Positions 16,163 to 24,925 of a stretch of 40,875 bases of DNA are shown piece after piece. The stretch covers positions 2,144 through 43,018 of the forward strand of contig MEZD01000027.1 of NCBI GenBank assembly GCA_001775955.1, given 5' to 3'. Numbering within the stretch: position 1 is the first letter of the stretch; every line of letters begins with the position of its first letter. The translations under genes and the position numbers were made by a program. This DNA is from Candidatus Bathyarchaeota archaeon RBG_13_38_9. GTDB taxonomy: Archaea > Thermoproteota > Bathyarchaeia > 40CM-2-53-6 > RBG-13-38-9. The notes beneath the pieces are model-generated. The model did not search any database and had not been told where the DNA came from. It was given only the letters and a program-made list of their open reading frames with translations.

Positions 16163-16625
16163 AGAATTGTTTAAACAGCCAAGCAAGTTTAAAATGGTTG
16201 ACATTTCGCTAAAAGATGCTGTCGAAAGAGAAGCCACAGCTATCGGCAAACTAAAACTGAGAAATGAAACCGCCAAGAAGCTAAGAGAAGGTAAAATCGA
16301 AAAAGGAGATCCTATATCGATTTCTGAGGTAGCTGCTACGCTGGCTACTAAAAATACTAGTCAACTTATTCCAATGTGTCATAACATCCCGATTTCTAAT
16401 GTTGAGACGGCAACACGATTCGGTGATGATTATGTTGAAGTTGAAGTTCGTGTCAAAGCAATCGCCAAAACTGGTGTTGAAATGGAAGCCCTCACAGCCG
16501 TTTCAATATATCTATTAAATGTCTGGGATATGGTCAAAAAACTAGAAAAAGATCGTAATGGTCAATATCCAGATACTTGGATAGAATACATTAAAGTGAA
16601 GGAGAAGCTGAAGGCCACTAAGTGA
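16137..16625 (+). CDS. moaC: MoaC, cyclic pyranopterin monophosphate synthase
   Basis: 162 residues. MoaC acts with MoaA to convert GTP to cyclic pyranopterin monophosphate, the first step of molybdopterin synthesis. Family motifs are MVDISLKDAVEREATA, LIPMCHNIPISNV, KTGVEMEALTAV and DMVKKLEKD, with the catalytic lysine in DMVKK. ATG 16137 keeps the about 14 residues normally preceding MVDVS and overlaps the regulator by 26 bases; ATG 16194 is an alternative. moaB follows with a 4-base overlap. Confidence 0.95.
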   Translation: MIRIRKGCKELFKQPSKFKMVDISLKDAVEREATAIGKLKLRNETAKKLREGKIEKGDPISISEVAATLATKNTSQLIPMCHNIPISNVETATRFGDDYVEVEVRVKAIAKTGVEMEALTAVSIYLLNVWDMVKKLEKDRNGQYPDTWIEYIKVKEKLKATK

Positions 16626-17158
16626 TGAGCAAGACATCAAGACTCCATCGAGAAGGAGCCGGAAAAAGTAAAGGGATCCTTATAATTACATGCAGTTCCT
16701 CAAGAGCTGTCCTTGCAAATTCTGGAAAGGCCTTTTCGGATCCATCTGGCGAAATGATTGAGAGAATGATGAAAGAGAATGGGCATCATGTTTATGAAAG
16801 AAAACTGATACCCGATGAAAGTGAAACAATTAATGCCATATTAACTGAAGCACTTCAAAAAGATGTTATAGATACAATAATCGTGACTGGTGGTACAGGC
16901 ATATCGGAGAAGGATGTAACCATAGAAGTGGTGCAGAAGCTTATTGAAAAGGAGCTTCCAGGATTTGGTGAAATCTTCAGAAAAATAAGCTATGATGAAA
17001 TAGGTGCAGCAGCTATTTTGACTAGAGCTATGGCCGGTATAGCTTCAAATAAACCAATATTCTGCATTCCTGGCTCACCAGATGCGGTAAAGAGATCACT
17101 TGATAAGCTAGTTCTGCCTGAACTTCCGCATATCCTGAAGCATGCACAAGGTTGCTGA
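16622..17158 (+). CDS. moaB: MoaB/MogA, molybdopterin adenylyltransferase
   Basis: 178 residues from ATG 16622, overlapping moaC by 4 bases (ATGA type). The motifs VTGGTGISEKDVTIEVVQ, GFGEIFRKIS and IFCIPGSPDAVKRSLDKL are those of the MoaB/MogA fold, which adenylates molybdopterin before MoeA inserts the metal. In archaea and hyperthermophiles MoaB performs this reaction for W or Mo. With moaC, moaA and moeA elsewhere in the window, most of the early and late pathway is covered; MoaD/MoaE are not seen. Confidence 0.94.
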   Translation: MMSKTSRLHREGAGKSKGILIITCSSSRAVLANSGKAFSDPSGEMIERMMKENGHHVYERKLIPDESETINAILTEALQKDVIDTIIVTGGTGISEKDVTIEVVQKLIEKELPGFGEIFRKISYDEIGAAAILTRAMAGIASNKPIFCIPGSPDAVKRSLDKLVLPELPHILKHAQGC

Positions 17159-18108
17159 ATCCAGGCTTGACTGCTGACAAATATGGTCGCCCAATAGTAA
17201 ATTTTAGGATCTCATTAACTCAAGAATGCGACCTAGAATGCTTCTATTGCCATAGGGAAGGACAAGAACATTCACATTCTAATGATCTTATGACGCCTGA
17301 TGAGATTATTAAAATAGTGAAAATTGGAACTGAATTTGGAATAAAAAAGGTCAAATTAACTGGTGGTGAGCCACTAACCAGAAAGGACCTGAGTGAAATA
17401 GTACAACGTCTCTCTTCTCTATCTCAGATTGATGAGATCTCTCTTGTTACCAATGCTCGACAACTATCATTGGATAGAGCTGTTGAACTCAGACTATCAG
17501 GACTAAACAGAATAAACGTCAATCTTCCATCGGTAAATAAAGATACCTATAAAAAAATTGTTGGAAAGGATATTGAACCAGCTTTAGCAGGTATAAATTC
17601 AGCCATGGAAGCGAAAATAAATCCAGTTAAAATCAATATGGTCCTCTTGAAAGGATTGAATTCTGATGATGTTAAACCAATGATGCATTTCGCAGAAGAT
17701 ATTGGTGGAATTCTGCAAATTATTGAGCTCGAACCTCTCAAGAAAGCTGAGGAATTCTATAAACAATATCACTATCCTCTTGATGACCTCGAAAAGGATT
17801 TCTCCGCAAAGGCGAGTAACGTTACAGTAAGGAAGTCTATGCAAAATAGGAGAGTCTACACGCTGGGAAACCTGAAAGTGGAAATTGTTAAACCTGTTGA
17901 AAATTCTGATTTTTGCATGCACTGTACGAAACTCAGGTTAACAAGTCATGGAAAACTAAAGCCTTGTTTAATGAACCAAGAAACAATCGATGTTATAACT
18001 CCAATCAGACGTGGGGAACCTCCAGAAGTTGTACAAGGTCTTTTCAGAAAAGCGATAAGCCATAGGAAACCATATTACACAAGTATCGGAATTCCAGCTG
18101 TCGAATAA
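17152..18108 (+). CDS. moaA: MoaA, GTP 3',8-cyclase (radical SAM)
   Basis: 318 residues from TTG 17152, overlapping moaB by 7 bases. The radical SAM cluster motif is CDLECFYCHREG and the SAM-binding glycines KLTGGEPLTRKDL follow. The second, GTP-binding cluster is FCMHCTKLRLTSHGKLKPCL. The C-terminus ends GIPAVE and lacks the conserved GG tail of bacterial MoaA, so whether the GTP-activating tail is present should be checked. Its by-product 5'-deoxyadenosine may link to the aldolase at 2652. It converges on the GluRS gene across 48 bp. Confidence 0.95.
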   Translation: MLNPGLTADKYGRPIVNFRISLTQECDLECFYCHREGQEHSHSNDLMTPDEIIKIVKIGTEFGIKKVKLTGGEPLTRKDLSEIVQRLSSLSQIDEISLVTNARQLSLDRAVELRLSGLNRINVNLPSVNKDTYKKIVGKDIEPALAGINSAMEAKINPVKINMVLLKGLNSDDVKPMMHFAEDIGGILQIIELEPLKKAEEFYKQYHYPLDDLEKDFSAKASNVTVRKSMQNRRVYTLGNLKVEIVKPVENSDFCMHCTKLRLTSHGKLKPCLMNQETIDVITPIRRGEPPEVVQGLFRKAISHRKPYYTSIGIPAVE

Positions 18109-18156
18109 TCCTTTCCAAAGAATCGAGTTCCTATCTCGATATTTAACGAATATTAA

Positions 18157-19905
18157 TCATACATGTGAATAATAGAATCGAACAAACTCATCTTCAATAT
18201 GATCTATCCTGGCAAATCCAAACCGAACTAATTGGATTGTATTATCTGATTTTTCATCAAACATTGGTTCTACTAATCCAGATAGTCTTTTTGCATCAGG
18301 CATAATGATCTCGGATTTGATATTGCCTTCTACAGGTAGCCAATGAATTAGTGGGGCGCCAAGTTTTCTAGCCTCATTATGGTCTTTGCTATGAAACTTG
18401 GTATAAACTGTTTTTTCATCTGAACTTATGTATTCTATATTGAAAAGTCCTATTAAACGAGTATGACCTTTCGTACAGATTTCATGATCTTTTCTTGAGA
18501 TCAATAACTTTACAGAATTATTTTTAGGTATAATTCTGAGTGTACGAAAACCTTTGGATTTATCATTTGGATTTAAAAGTAGATTCGCAATTTGTGATTC
18601 ATTAACACCTTTGACAATGAGCTCTATCGAATCATCAATGAAGAAGTACCTGTTTGAAGTAGGATCTATGATTTTACGATTTATTGCAAAAATATTCTCC
18701 CAACTCAATGTCGCATCTACTGGTCTTGGACCTACTTCATAAGCAATTGTTCGCAAAGCATCAGGGGTTATTCCTCTCCTTCTCAAGGCAACAAGAGTCG
18801 CAAGTCTAGGGTCATCCAAACCATCTACGGTTTTTTCATTGATCATAACCATTATTTTGGATTTGCTTAACGTTGTTCCTTCAACTTTTAGTCGACCATA
18901 ATGGATTGACTCGGGATATATCCAAGAAAGATGCTTGTACAAGTAGAGCTGCCTATCCCTGTTAGTTAGATGCTCTTTACCTCTGATAATGTGTGTAATA
19001 CCTAAAAGGTGGTCATCAATTCCTGCCGAAAAATTGTATAGAGGCCAGACTGAATACTTTTCACCTACCCTTGGGTGTGGCGTCTTTTTCATATCAATTA
19101 TCCTTAGCGCAGGCCAATCTCTAATGGCAGGATTGGGGTGATCTATTTCTGTTTTAATTCTGACAACTGCCTCGCCTTCATGATATCCGCCATCAAGCAT
19201 TTTGTTCCATCGTGATAAGTTGTCAATTGTAGACAATGTTCTACATTCACAATTTTTCTTAGCAAGTATTTTTTCTCTGAACTTTTCGGGTTCACATGTA
19301 CAGACATAAGCTCCACCAATTTCAAGCAATTTTCTAGCATGTTCATAATAGATTTGAATTCGATCGCTCTGAATATACTCAGAATTCCACTCGCATTTCA
19401 ACCATCTCAAGTCATCTCTGATCATATCATAAAATTCTAGTGAAGATTTCTTTAGACGAGGGTCAGTATCCTCGAATCTAAGAATAAAATCTCCATTGTA
19501 CATTTTTGCATAATCATGAGAAAGTACTATTGCTCTAACGGAGCCAAGATGTAATGTGCAGTCTGGATTTGGTGAGAATCGAGTAACGATCTTTTTAAAT
19601 TTTTTAACATTCTTCAGGGGTGGAAGAGTCTTTTGCTGTTTTTCCTCAGTAACTTGTATTGAATCTGGCCATTTTTCTGTTAAAAGTGACATTTGTTCTT
19701 CGATGGTAAGCTGATTTATTTCAAAAACGATAGTTGATACAAATTCTTTCAATTCTTTAGCCTTTTTTCTTAACTCAGCTCTTTCTCCTAAAACTCTTCC
19801 AAGGACAACACCAACATTTGCTTCTCCTTCATGAGATGTTGCATTGATAAGTGAATGTTTCTTGATGATCTCTCTAATTTTATCTGTAAAGTTCAAAATA
19901 ATCAC
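18157..19905 (-). CDS. gltX: Glutamyl-tRNA synthetase, archaeal type
   Basis: 582 residues. Class I synthetase with the archaeal N-terminal helical extension (SHEGEANVGVVLGRVLGE) and a HIGH-equivalent in CTLHLGSVRA near residue 118. KMSKS-equivalent is TTLSKSK near residue 345, and the C-terminal anticodon-binding domain is beta-barrel type, as in archaeal/eukaryotic GluRS and GlnRS. The motif FEDTDPRLKK is typical. Archaeal GluRS is non-discriminating and also charges tRNA-Gln for GatDE amidation (family knowledge). The start codon gives MIILNFTDKI; a later start cannot be excluded. Confidence 0.96.
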   Translation of the reverse strand: MIILNFTDKIREIIKKHSLINATSHEGEANVGVVLGRVLGERAELRKKAKELKEFVSTIVFEINQLTIEEQMSLLTEKWPDSIQVTEEKQQKTLPPLKNVKKFKKIVTRFSPNPDCTLHLGSVRAIVLSHDYAKMYNGDFILRFEDTDPRLKKSSLEFYDMIRDDLRWLKCEWNSEYIQSDRIQIYYEHARKLLEIGGAYVCTCEPEKFREKILAKKNCECRTLSTIDNLSRWNKMLDGGYHEGEAVVRIKTEIDHPNPAIRDWPALRIIDMKKTPHPRVGEKYSVWPLYNFSAGIDDHLLGITHIIRGKEHLTNRDRQLYLYKHLSWIYPESIHYGRLKVEGTTLSKSKIMVMINEKTVDGLDDPRLATLVALRRRGITPDALRTIAYEVGPRPVDATLSWENIFAINRKIIDPTSNRYFFIDDSIELIVKGVNESQIANLLLNPNDKSKGFRTLRIIPKNNSVKLLISRKDHEICTKGHTRLIGLFNIEYISSDEKTVYTKFHSKDHNEARKLGAPLIHWLPVEGNIKSEIIMPDAKRLSGLVEPMFDEKSDNTIQLVRFGFARIDHIEDEFVRFYYSHV

Positions 19906-20078
19906 AATAGGTCTCTTTTAATTCCAATATCAAAACTGATTATGGATCATATGTGATTTAAAGAGTCGACTGATTCATTTGCCTTTATTGGAATTGCTGT
20001 TTTTTGATGTGATTGTTTAAACTTAAATTTGTAGTCTAGGTATTAATACGTTGAGTATAATTTCTCCACCTGAAGGAA

Positions 20079-20927
20079 GTGGTGGGATTGCGAAAAATAA
20101 TCCTAAGAAATATTTCTTTTGCATTTTTGTTATTGTATTTTCTTTTCAGCTTCTGTAATTGTTTGGGGGAAGAAAAGTCAATTTTGACCAATGGAGATTT
20201 TGAAGCTGGTAGATTAAGGGCATGGGGTGTAGAGGGACCGGCTAAAGTTGTTAAAACATATATCGTTTGGGGAAATATTTCACAGATGGAAGCAACTGAT
20301 TTCCCAGCGGCTGTACCTCACTCTGGGGAATATTTTCTAGTTCTTGGAGATGAGAATGTTGCTGGAACAATATCGCAAAGTGTTAAGATTCATGAAAATG
20401 CAACTCGGGCTGTAATATCGTTCTGGTATTCTTGTACTCCAACTACCGGTTCGAAACTGAGTTTCTGGATAAATGATGAGGAAGGAATGCCTGTGAGATC
20501 TGTAAACTTTATTGGAATAATGGCTTGGAAAGAACTTACATATGTTATTGATCCAAAATATTTTGGTCAAAAATTAACAATCGGTTTTCAAGGTGAGGGT
20601 ATAACAAATTATCAAGCAATGGCTGATGAGCGTATGAGATATGAGTGTTTGATGCTTCTTGATGACGTCTCTTTAATTGTTGACGAGCCAATTTCGACAC
20701 CAACTTCAACTGCAACGACTACCTCCACTAAGATCACGACAACAACGCCTTTGACTGAAACTCCTCCATCAAGAACTGGGCCTCCAATTGGATTATTTTT
20801 GAAAGCGCCAGGTCCTTTCGAAATAGCTATTATTCTATTGGTATCCTGGACTCCAATCGCGATAGCGGTATTATATCGTTCAAGAAAGATGCGTGAACAA
20901 AAAAGCCGTGTCAAAGTCAATAGCTAG
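20079..20927 (+). CDS. Secreted, membrane-anchored NGDFE-domain surface protein
   Basis: 282 residues. A signal peptide (about 9-29, ISFAFLLLYFLFSFCNC) leads into a jelly-roll carbohydrate-binding-like domain that starts NGDFEAGRLRAWGVEG near residue 39. A Thr/Ser-rich linker (TPTSTATTTSTKITTTTP) follows, then a C-terminal membrane anchor (FEIAIILLVSWTPIAIAVLY) and a basic tail. The start is GTG 20079 or TTG a few codons later. The layout matches the protein at 35648-36712, suggesting paralogues. A cell-surface glycan-binding or S-layer-associated role is likely but not shown; the linker is probably O-glycosylated. Confidence 0.8.
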   Translation: MVGLRKIILRNISFAFLLLYFLFSFCNCLGEEKSILTNGDFEAGRLRAWGVEGPAKVVKTYIVWGNISQMEATDFPAAVPHSGEYFLVLGDENVAGTISQSVKIHENATRAVISFWYSCTPTTGSKLSFWINDEEGMPVRSVNFIGIMAWKELTYVIDPKYFGQKLTIGFQGEGITNYQAMADERMRYECLMLLDDVSLIVDEPISTPTSTATTTSTKITTTTPLTETPPSRTGPPIGLFLKAPGPFEIAIILLVSWTPIAIAVLYRSRKMREQKSRVKVNS

Positions 20928-20961
20928 TTGTATTGTTTGTAAGAGATTATGAATTGCATTT

Positions 20962-21510
20962 CTAAATCAAATCATTTCTAATCAGTTCTTCTGTAGTTGG
21001 CTTGTGTATTTTTAGCAGATCTAGACTTTCAAGTGTTGCTATGTGGCTTTTTTCGGAAGGTGATGCACATGCGTCGCATGGTACTATAAGTTCATATCCT
21101 AATTCAAATGCGTCAAGAACTGTTTTCAATAAACAGAATTCAGTTCTTACCCCCGTAATAATTAATCTTTTAACTTTTTTTTGTCTGAGGGTGAAGTCGA
21201 GGTCGCTTCCAAAGAAGCCGCTCATCATTCTCTTCTCGACAATTATATCGTCTGGTAGTGGGGCCAAATCATTTATGACTTTTACTCCTTCAGTCCCCTT
21301 TATCGTGTGAGGTTTTCTTCCAAGTTTATCAAAGAGCGAATCGTCAGTGTATCTGCTGTCGCATGCATATATCACTGGTATCTTTTTCTCTCTTGCTTTC
21401 GCTATGAGTGATTTTATGTTAGGAATTATCTGTTGACAATATCTGCCAACATTATCTTTCTGCATATCCACAATCAACAGAGCGCTGGTATCTTGATTCC
21501 ATTTACTCAA
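20962..21510 (-). CDS. Isochorismatase-family cysteine hydrolase
   Basis: 182 residues. The catalytic triad is visible: Asp in ALLIVDMQKD, Lys in IVEKRMMSGFFGSDL and Cys in GVRTEFCLLKTVLDAFELG. The family includes nicotinamidases and N-carbamoyl or ureide amidohydrolases; the substrate is not evident. It lies 17 bp downstream of the flavin reductase-like gene on the same strand and is probably co-transcribed, which hints at a pathway using both, but no known pairing was recognised. Confidence 0.88.
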   Translation of the reverse strand: MSKWNQDTSALLIVDMQKDNVGRYCQQIIPNIKSLIAKAREKKIPVIYACDSRYTDDSLFDKLGRKPHTIKGTEGVKVINDLAPLPDDIIVEKRMMSGFFGSDLDFTLRQKKVKRLIITGVRTEFCLLKTVLDAFELGYELIVPCDACASPSEKSHIATLESLDLLKIHKPTTEELIRNDLI

Positions 21511-21527
21511 TTTGAAAATCTCTTAGG

Positions 21528-22082
21528 TTATTTTGTAGAGAATCCGTGTAATCCAATTTTCTTGTTTAGGCTCCAATATTCTCCTTGATTATACACAAAT
21601 GGTGAAGCTTTAGTGAAATCTATGACTCCCTTGTCGTCAAGAATAGCCTTGTCTACGTGAACTTGGACTATTTCACCTAAAAATAAATGATGACTGCCCA
21701 AAGGGATTTTGCTTTTTGTAATGCATTCCATATTGACTGGGCATTCTTTGATGAGAGGTGGTTTAACATATTTCGAAGGTTCAGAAGTAAGCTTTGTTTC
21801 AGAAAATTTGTCTATATTCTCACCAGAAAAAACTCCACAATAATCCGTTTCCCTGAGGATCTTTGTAGAAGGGATGTTGACGACAAATTCACCAGAATCT
21901 TCAATGAGTCCACAGGAATAGCGATGTGGACGAATGCCTATTGCTATGGTGGGGGGCTCGGAACAGACAATTCCATTCCATGCCAAAGTGATGATGTTCG
22001 CTGTTCCCTTGGAATCTGTGCAAGTAACAAGAACAACAGGGCAAGGATATAACGCGGTCCAAGGACTTTTCAATATTTTCAT
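21528..22082 (-). CDS. Flavin reductase-like FMN-binding protein
   Basis: About 184 residues from ATG 22082 (the track starts 33 bases further upstream). The family core is visible: LYPCPVVLVTCTDSKGTANI, TLAWNGIVCSEPPTIAIGI, GEFVVNIPS and GSHHLFLGEIVQVH. Members bind FMN and reduce flavin for partner enzymes or act as ferric/other reductases. ATG 22082 has an AAGTGA sequence upstream and starts MKILKSPW, typical for the family. It is divergent from cysK, with about 120 bp of shared promoter region. Confidence 0.88.
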   Translation of the reverse strand: MKILKSPWTALYPCPVVLVTCTDSKGTANIITLAWNGIVCSEPPTIAIGIRPHRYSCGLIEDSGEFVVNIPSTKILRETDYCGVFSGENIDKFSETKLTSEPSKYVKPPLIKECPVNMECITKSKIPLGSHHLFLGEIVQVHVDKAILDDKGVIDFTKASPFVYNQGEYWSLNKKIGLHGFSTK

Positions 22083-22202
22083 GAATTTCACTTCTGTTGT
22101 GTTGATTCTTAACATTTGCTGATTAGATTTGGAAAATTTCAGATGGTTATAACGTCGTTATGCTTATATTTTTCAATATGTCTCAATCGATATAGGCACA
22201 TC

Positions 22203-23183
22203 ATGATTGCGAATAACATGTTGGAACTCGTCGGCAACACACCTATGGTTAAAATCAATAATATGATGTCGAAGCCTCGAATTGACATATATTTAAAATT
22301 GGAAAAATTCAATCCTGGCGGCTCAATTAAAGACAGAATCGCGAAATATATGATCGAGCATGCCGAGAGAGAAGGTGTTCTAACAAAGGGCAAGATAGTA
22401 ATCGAACCCACAAGTGGGAACACAGGAATAGGTTTGGCGATTGCATGCGCTGTTAAAGGATATGGCCTTGTGCTTGTTATGCCTGAGACAATGACTATGG
22501 AAAGACGAAAGATCCTAATGGTTCATGGAGCACAGATTATACTCTCTCCAGGTTCAAGAGGAATGAATGGAGCAGAGGACTTGGCCAAGAAAATTCTTGA
22601 TGAGGATCCAGAAAAATATTTCATGCCAGATCAATTCTCTAACAAATATAATGTGTTAGCTCATCAGGAGACCACTGCTGAAGAAATATGGAATGATACG
22701 AAAGGAAAAATTACGCACTTTGTCGCTGGAATAGGAACATCTGGAACTCTCATGGGGGTGTCAAGTAATCTTAAGAAAAGGAATCCAGCGATTAGAATGA
22801 TTGCAGTAGAGCCCGACGCAAATACTCCAATTCAAGGCCTTAAGAATCTTGAGATTCAATATGTTCCTTCCATATTTGATAAAGCTGGTATAGATGAGAC
22901 TCACCATGTAAAGTTAACTGATGCTGAGGAGACTGCCAGAGTTCTTGCTTTGAAAGAAGGAGTATTTTGTGGGCCAAGTACCGGAGCAATTCTACATGTT
23001 GCTTTGAATAAGGCAACACAATTGGAGGAAGGAGTTATGGTTGCGATGGCTCCTGATGGTGGTGAAAAGTATCTTAGCACAGAATTGTGTAATATTGACA
23101 GATGCCGCGAATGCATTCAAAAACATGGTGATCCATGTGCCTTTATGGATAAAGACATGAAGCCCAGTACGATTCAGAAATAA
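22203..23183 (+). CDS. cysK: Cysteine synthase (PLP-dependent) with a Cys-rich C-terminal tail
   Basis: 327 residues from ATG 22203 (MIANNMLELVGNTPMV); the tracked extension to 22116 adds non-family sequence. PLP lysine is in KFNPGGSIKDRIA, the substrate loop is PTSGNTGIGLA and the phosphate-binding loop is GIGTSGTLMGV. The enzyme makes cysteine from O-acetyl- or O-phosphoserine and sulfide. The normal core ends near GGEKYLSTEL, after which an extra tail carries CNIDRCRECIQKHGDPC (C-x4-C-x2-C-x6-C). That tail could bind a metal or Fe-S cluster. Which O-acylated serine is used is unknown. Confidence 0.93.
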   Translation: MIANNMLELVGNTPMVKINNMMSKPRIDIYLKLEKFNPGGSIKDRIAKYMIEHAEREGVLTKGKIVIEPTSGNTGIGLAIACAVKGYGLVLVMPETMTMERRKILMVHGAQIILSPGSRGMNGAEDLAKKILDEDPEKYFMPDQFSNKYNVLAHQETTAEEIWNDTKGKITHFVAGIGTSGTLMGVSSNLKKRNPAIRMIAVEPDANTPIQGLKNLEIQYVPSIFDKAGIDETHHVKLTDAEETARVLALKEGVFCGPSTGAILHVALNKATQLEEGVMVAMAPDGGEKYLSTELCNIDRCRECIQKHGDPCAFMDKDMKPSTIQK

Positions 23184-23185
23184 GT

Positions 23186-23210
23186 ACACAATATCATTTT
23201 TTTATTGTGT
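23186..23210 (+). terminator. Hairpin directly after cysK, 8-bp stem with T-rich loop
   Basis: ACACAATA (23186-23193) is the exact complement of TATTGTGT (23203-23210), with the 9-base loop TCATTTTTT between. It starts 3 bases after the cysK stop codon. A transcription stop or 3'-end stabiliser is likely; archaeal termination normally relies on T-runs, and the T-run is here inside the loop. Confidence 0.5.
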
Positions 23211-23368
23211 GTGCCATAGCTGGTGAGAGCATACAAGTTTGTAAAAATATTTTTTTAATACTGAATTCAGAAGTGAATAGATTCGACTACAAATAGAAAT
23301 GACCTATCGCGATTATTTTTACTAGTAAAAGAATATGGGTTAAAATTGTGCTAGCTAGTGTGCAGTTT

Positions 23369-23551
23369 CTATTCTTCTACTGTGATTGCTTGGGTTGGGC
23401 ATTGTGTTTCGCAAGCACGACATACTATGCAGGCATCTTGATTGACAGGCACTGATTTCTCATTCTGCATTTCAAAAACGCTAACTGGACAAACGCTTAC
23501 ACATATTCCGTCCCCATTACACTTGTCTTTATCAACTGTTACTTTTGGCAT
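23369..23551 (-). CDS. Dicluster-type ferredoxin
   Basis: 60 residues from ATG 23551 (MPKVTVDKDKC), supported by GAGGTGGG just upstream; the tracked start adds 14 residues. The second motif CIVCRACETQCPTQAI is a complete CxxCxxCxxxCP. The first is CNGDGICVSVCPVSVF, with Asp where the second Cys is expected. Asp can ligate a [4Fe-4S] cluster or favour [3Fe-4S] (known for some archaeal ferredoxins). It is a soluble electron carrier and a possible AOR acceptor (inference). It lies 101 bp after ahcY on the same strand. Confidence 0.92.
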   Translation of the reverse strand: MPKVTVDKDKCNGDGICVSVCPVSVFEMQNEKSVPVNQDACIVCRACETQCPTQAITVEE

Positions 23552-23651
23552 AATTCCCACCTCTCTGATTTTGGTTTGAATTGAAAATATCATGTCCTAT
23601 ATATTTCTTTAATCAAAAGAGAAGAATGCGTTAAATAGATGAAATAGAATC

Positions 23652-24905
23652 TTAGGTGCCCGTTTCCCAACTTTTCAGATACTTTATCTGCTCTTCAGTT
23701 AGAGCATCGATTTGTATTCCCATGCTTTCAAGAGCCATTTGGGCTACTTTCTTATCGATCTCTTCAGGGACTCGATGGACTTTCTTATCTAAACTATGAC
23801 CTTCCTTTGCAATGTATTCTGCGCAAAGTGCTTGATTGGCAAATGACATCATCATTACTTCACAAGGGTGACCTTCAGCAGCGCCTAGATTTACCAATCT
23901 GCCCTCTGCTAAAAGGTATAATTTATTTCCGTTTTTTAGAGTATATTCTTCAACATTTGGTCTAACCAACTCTTTCGATGTAGATATGGATTCCAATTCA
24001 TTTACCTTGACTTCGATATTGAAATGGCCTGAATTTGCTAAAATTGCGCCATTTTTCATTAATTGCATTTCTTTTTTTGTAATTACCCCTACGTCACCTG
24101 TTGCTGTGACGAATATGTCTCCAATCTTTGCTGCTTCTGTTATGGGCATAACTCTGAATCCATCCATAACCGCCTCGAGAGCTCGAATTGGATCAATCTC
24201 GGAGACAATTACATTTGCGCCCATGCCACGTGCTCTGGTAGCTATTCCTCTTCCGCCCCAGCCGTAACCGCCCACTACGAATACTTTTCCTGCTATGAGA
24301 AGGCTTGTTGCTCTTAGGATTCCGTCTATTGTGCTTTGACCCGTTCCATATCTGTTATCAAAAAGATATTTTGTGTAAGCATCATTGACAGCTATTATTG
24401 GATATCTCAATTTTTTAGATGTTGCCATTGCTCTGAGTCTGATTACTCCGCTGGTAGTCTCTTCTGTTCCTCCGATTACGTTTTCTATAAGTTTCTTCTC
24501 TTCAGTATGTAACAGGCTAACTAGATCTGCTCCATCGTCTAAGGTAATATATGGGGCATATTGAGATACTTGTTTTAAACACCAATAATATTCTTCATTG
24601 GTTTGTCCACGCCAAGCATATACGTGAACTCCAGTCTTAGATAAAGCGGCGGCCACATCGTCTTGTGTTGAAAGAGGATTTGACCCACACAAAGCAATTT
24701 CTGCTCCTCCAGCGGTTAAAGTATTGATTAACACTGCTGTCTCTTTCGTAACGTGTAAACATGCACCTATTTTCAAATCTGCCAACGGTTTACTTTTCTC
24801 AAAATCTTTTCTAATATTAGTTAAAACAGGCATGTGTACTTCTGCCCATTTGATGGATTTCAAGCCGGACTCTTGAAGTCCTTCATCTTTAATTTTGTAT
24901 TCCAT
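23652..24905 (-). CDS. ahcY: S-adenosylhomocysteine (or S-inosylhomocysteine) hydrolase
   Basis: 417 residues, the archaeal length. It splits S-adenosylhomocysteine to homocysteine and adenosine, clearing the product of methyltransferases. Signature sequences are [20 protein letters not shown] near residue 193 and the NAD-binding [19 protein letters not shown]. The N-terminal substrate part has [14 protein letters not shown]. In some archaea the enzyme prefers S-inosylhomocysteine; the sequence alone does not settle this. It follows a kinase gene by 20 bp on the same strand and precedes the ferredoxin gene. Confidence 0.95.
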   Translation of the reverse strand: MEYKIKDEGLQESGLKSIKWAEVHMPVLTNIRKDFEKSKPLADLKIGACLHVTKETAVLINTLTAGGAEIALCGSNPLSTQDDVAAALSKTGVHVYAWRGQTNEEYYWCLKQVSQYAPYITLDDGADLVSLLHTEEKKLIENVIGGTEETTSGVIRLRAMATSKKLRYPIIAVNDAYTKYLFDNRYGTGQSTIDGILRATSLLIAGKVFVVGGYGWGGRGIATRARGMGANVIVSEIDPIRALEAVMDGFRVMPITEAAKIGDIFVTATGDVGVITKKEMQLMKNGAILANSGHFNIEVKVNELESISTSKELVRPNVEEYTLKNGNKLYLLAEGRLVNLGAAEGHPCEVMMMSFANQALCAEYIAKEGHSLDKKVHRVPEEIDKKVAQMALESMGIQIDALTEEQIKYLKSWETGT

Positions 24906-24925
24906 ACTTATCGTGCCAGCCTAAA

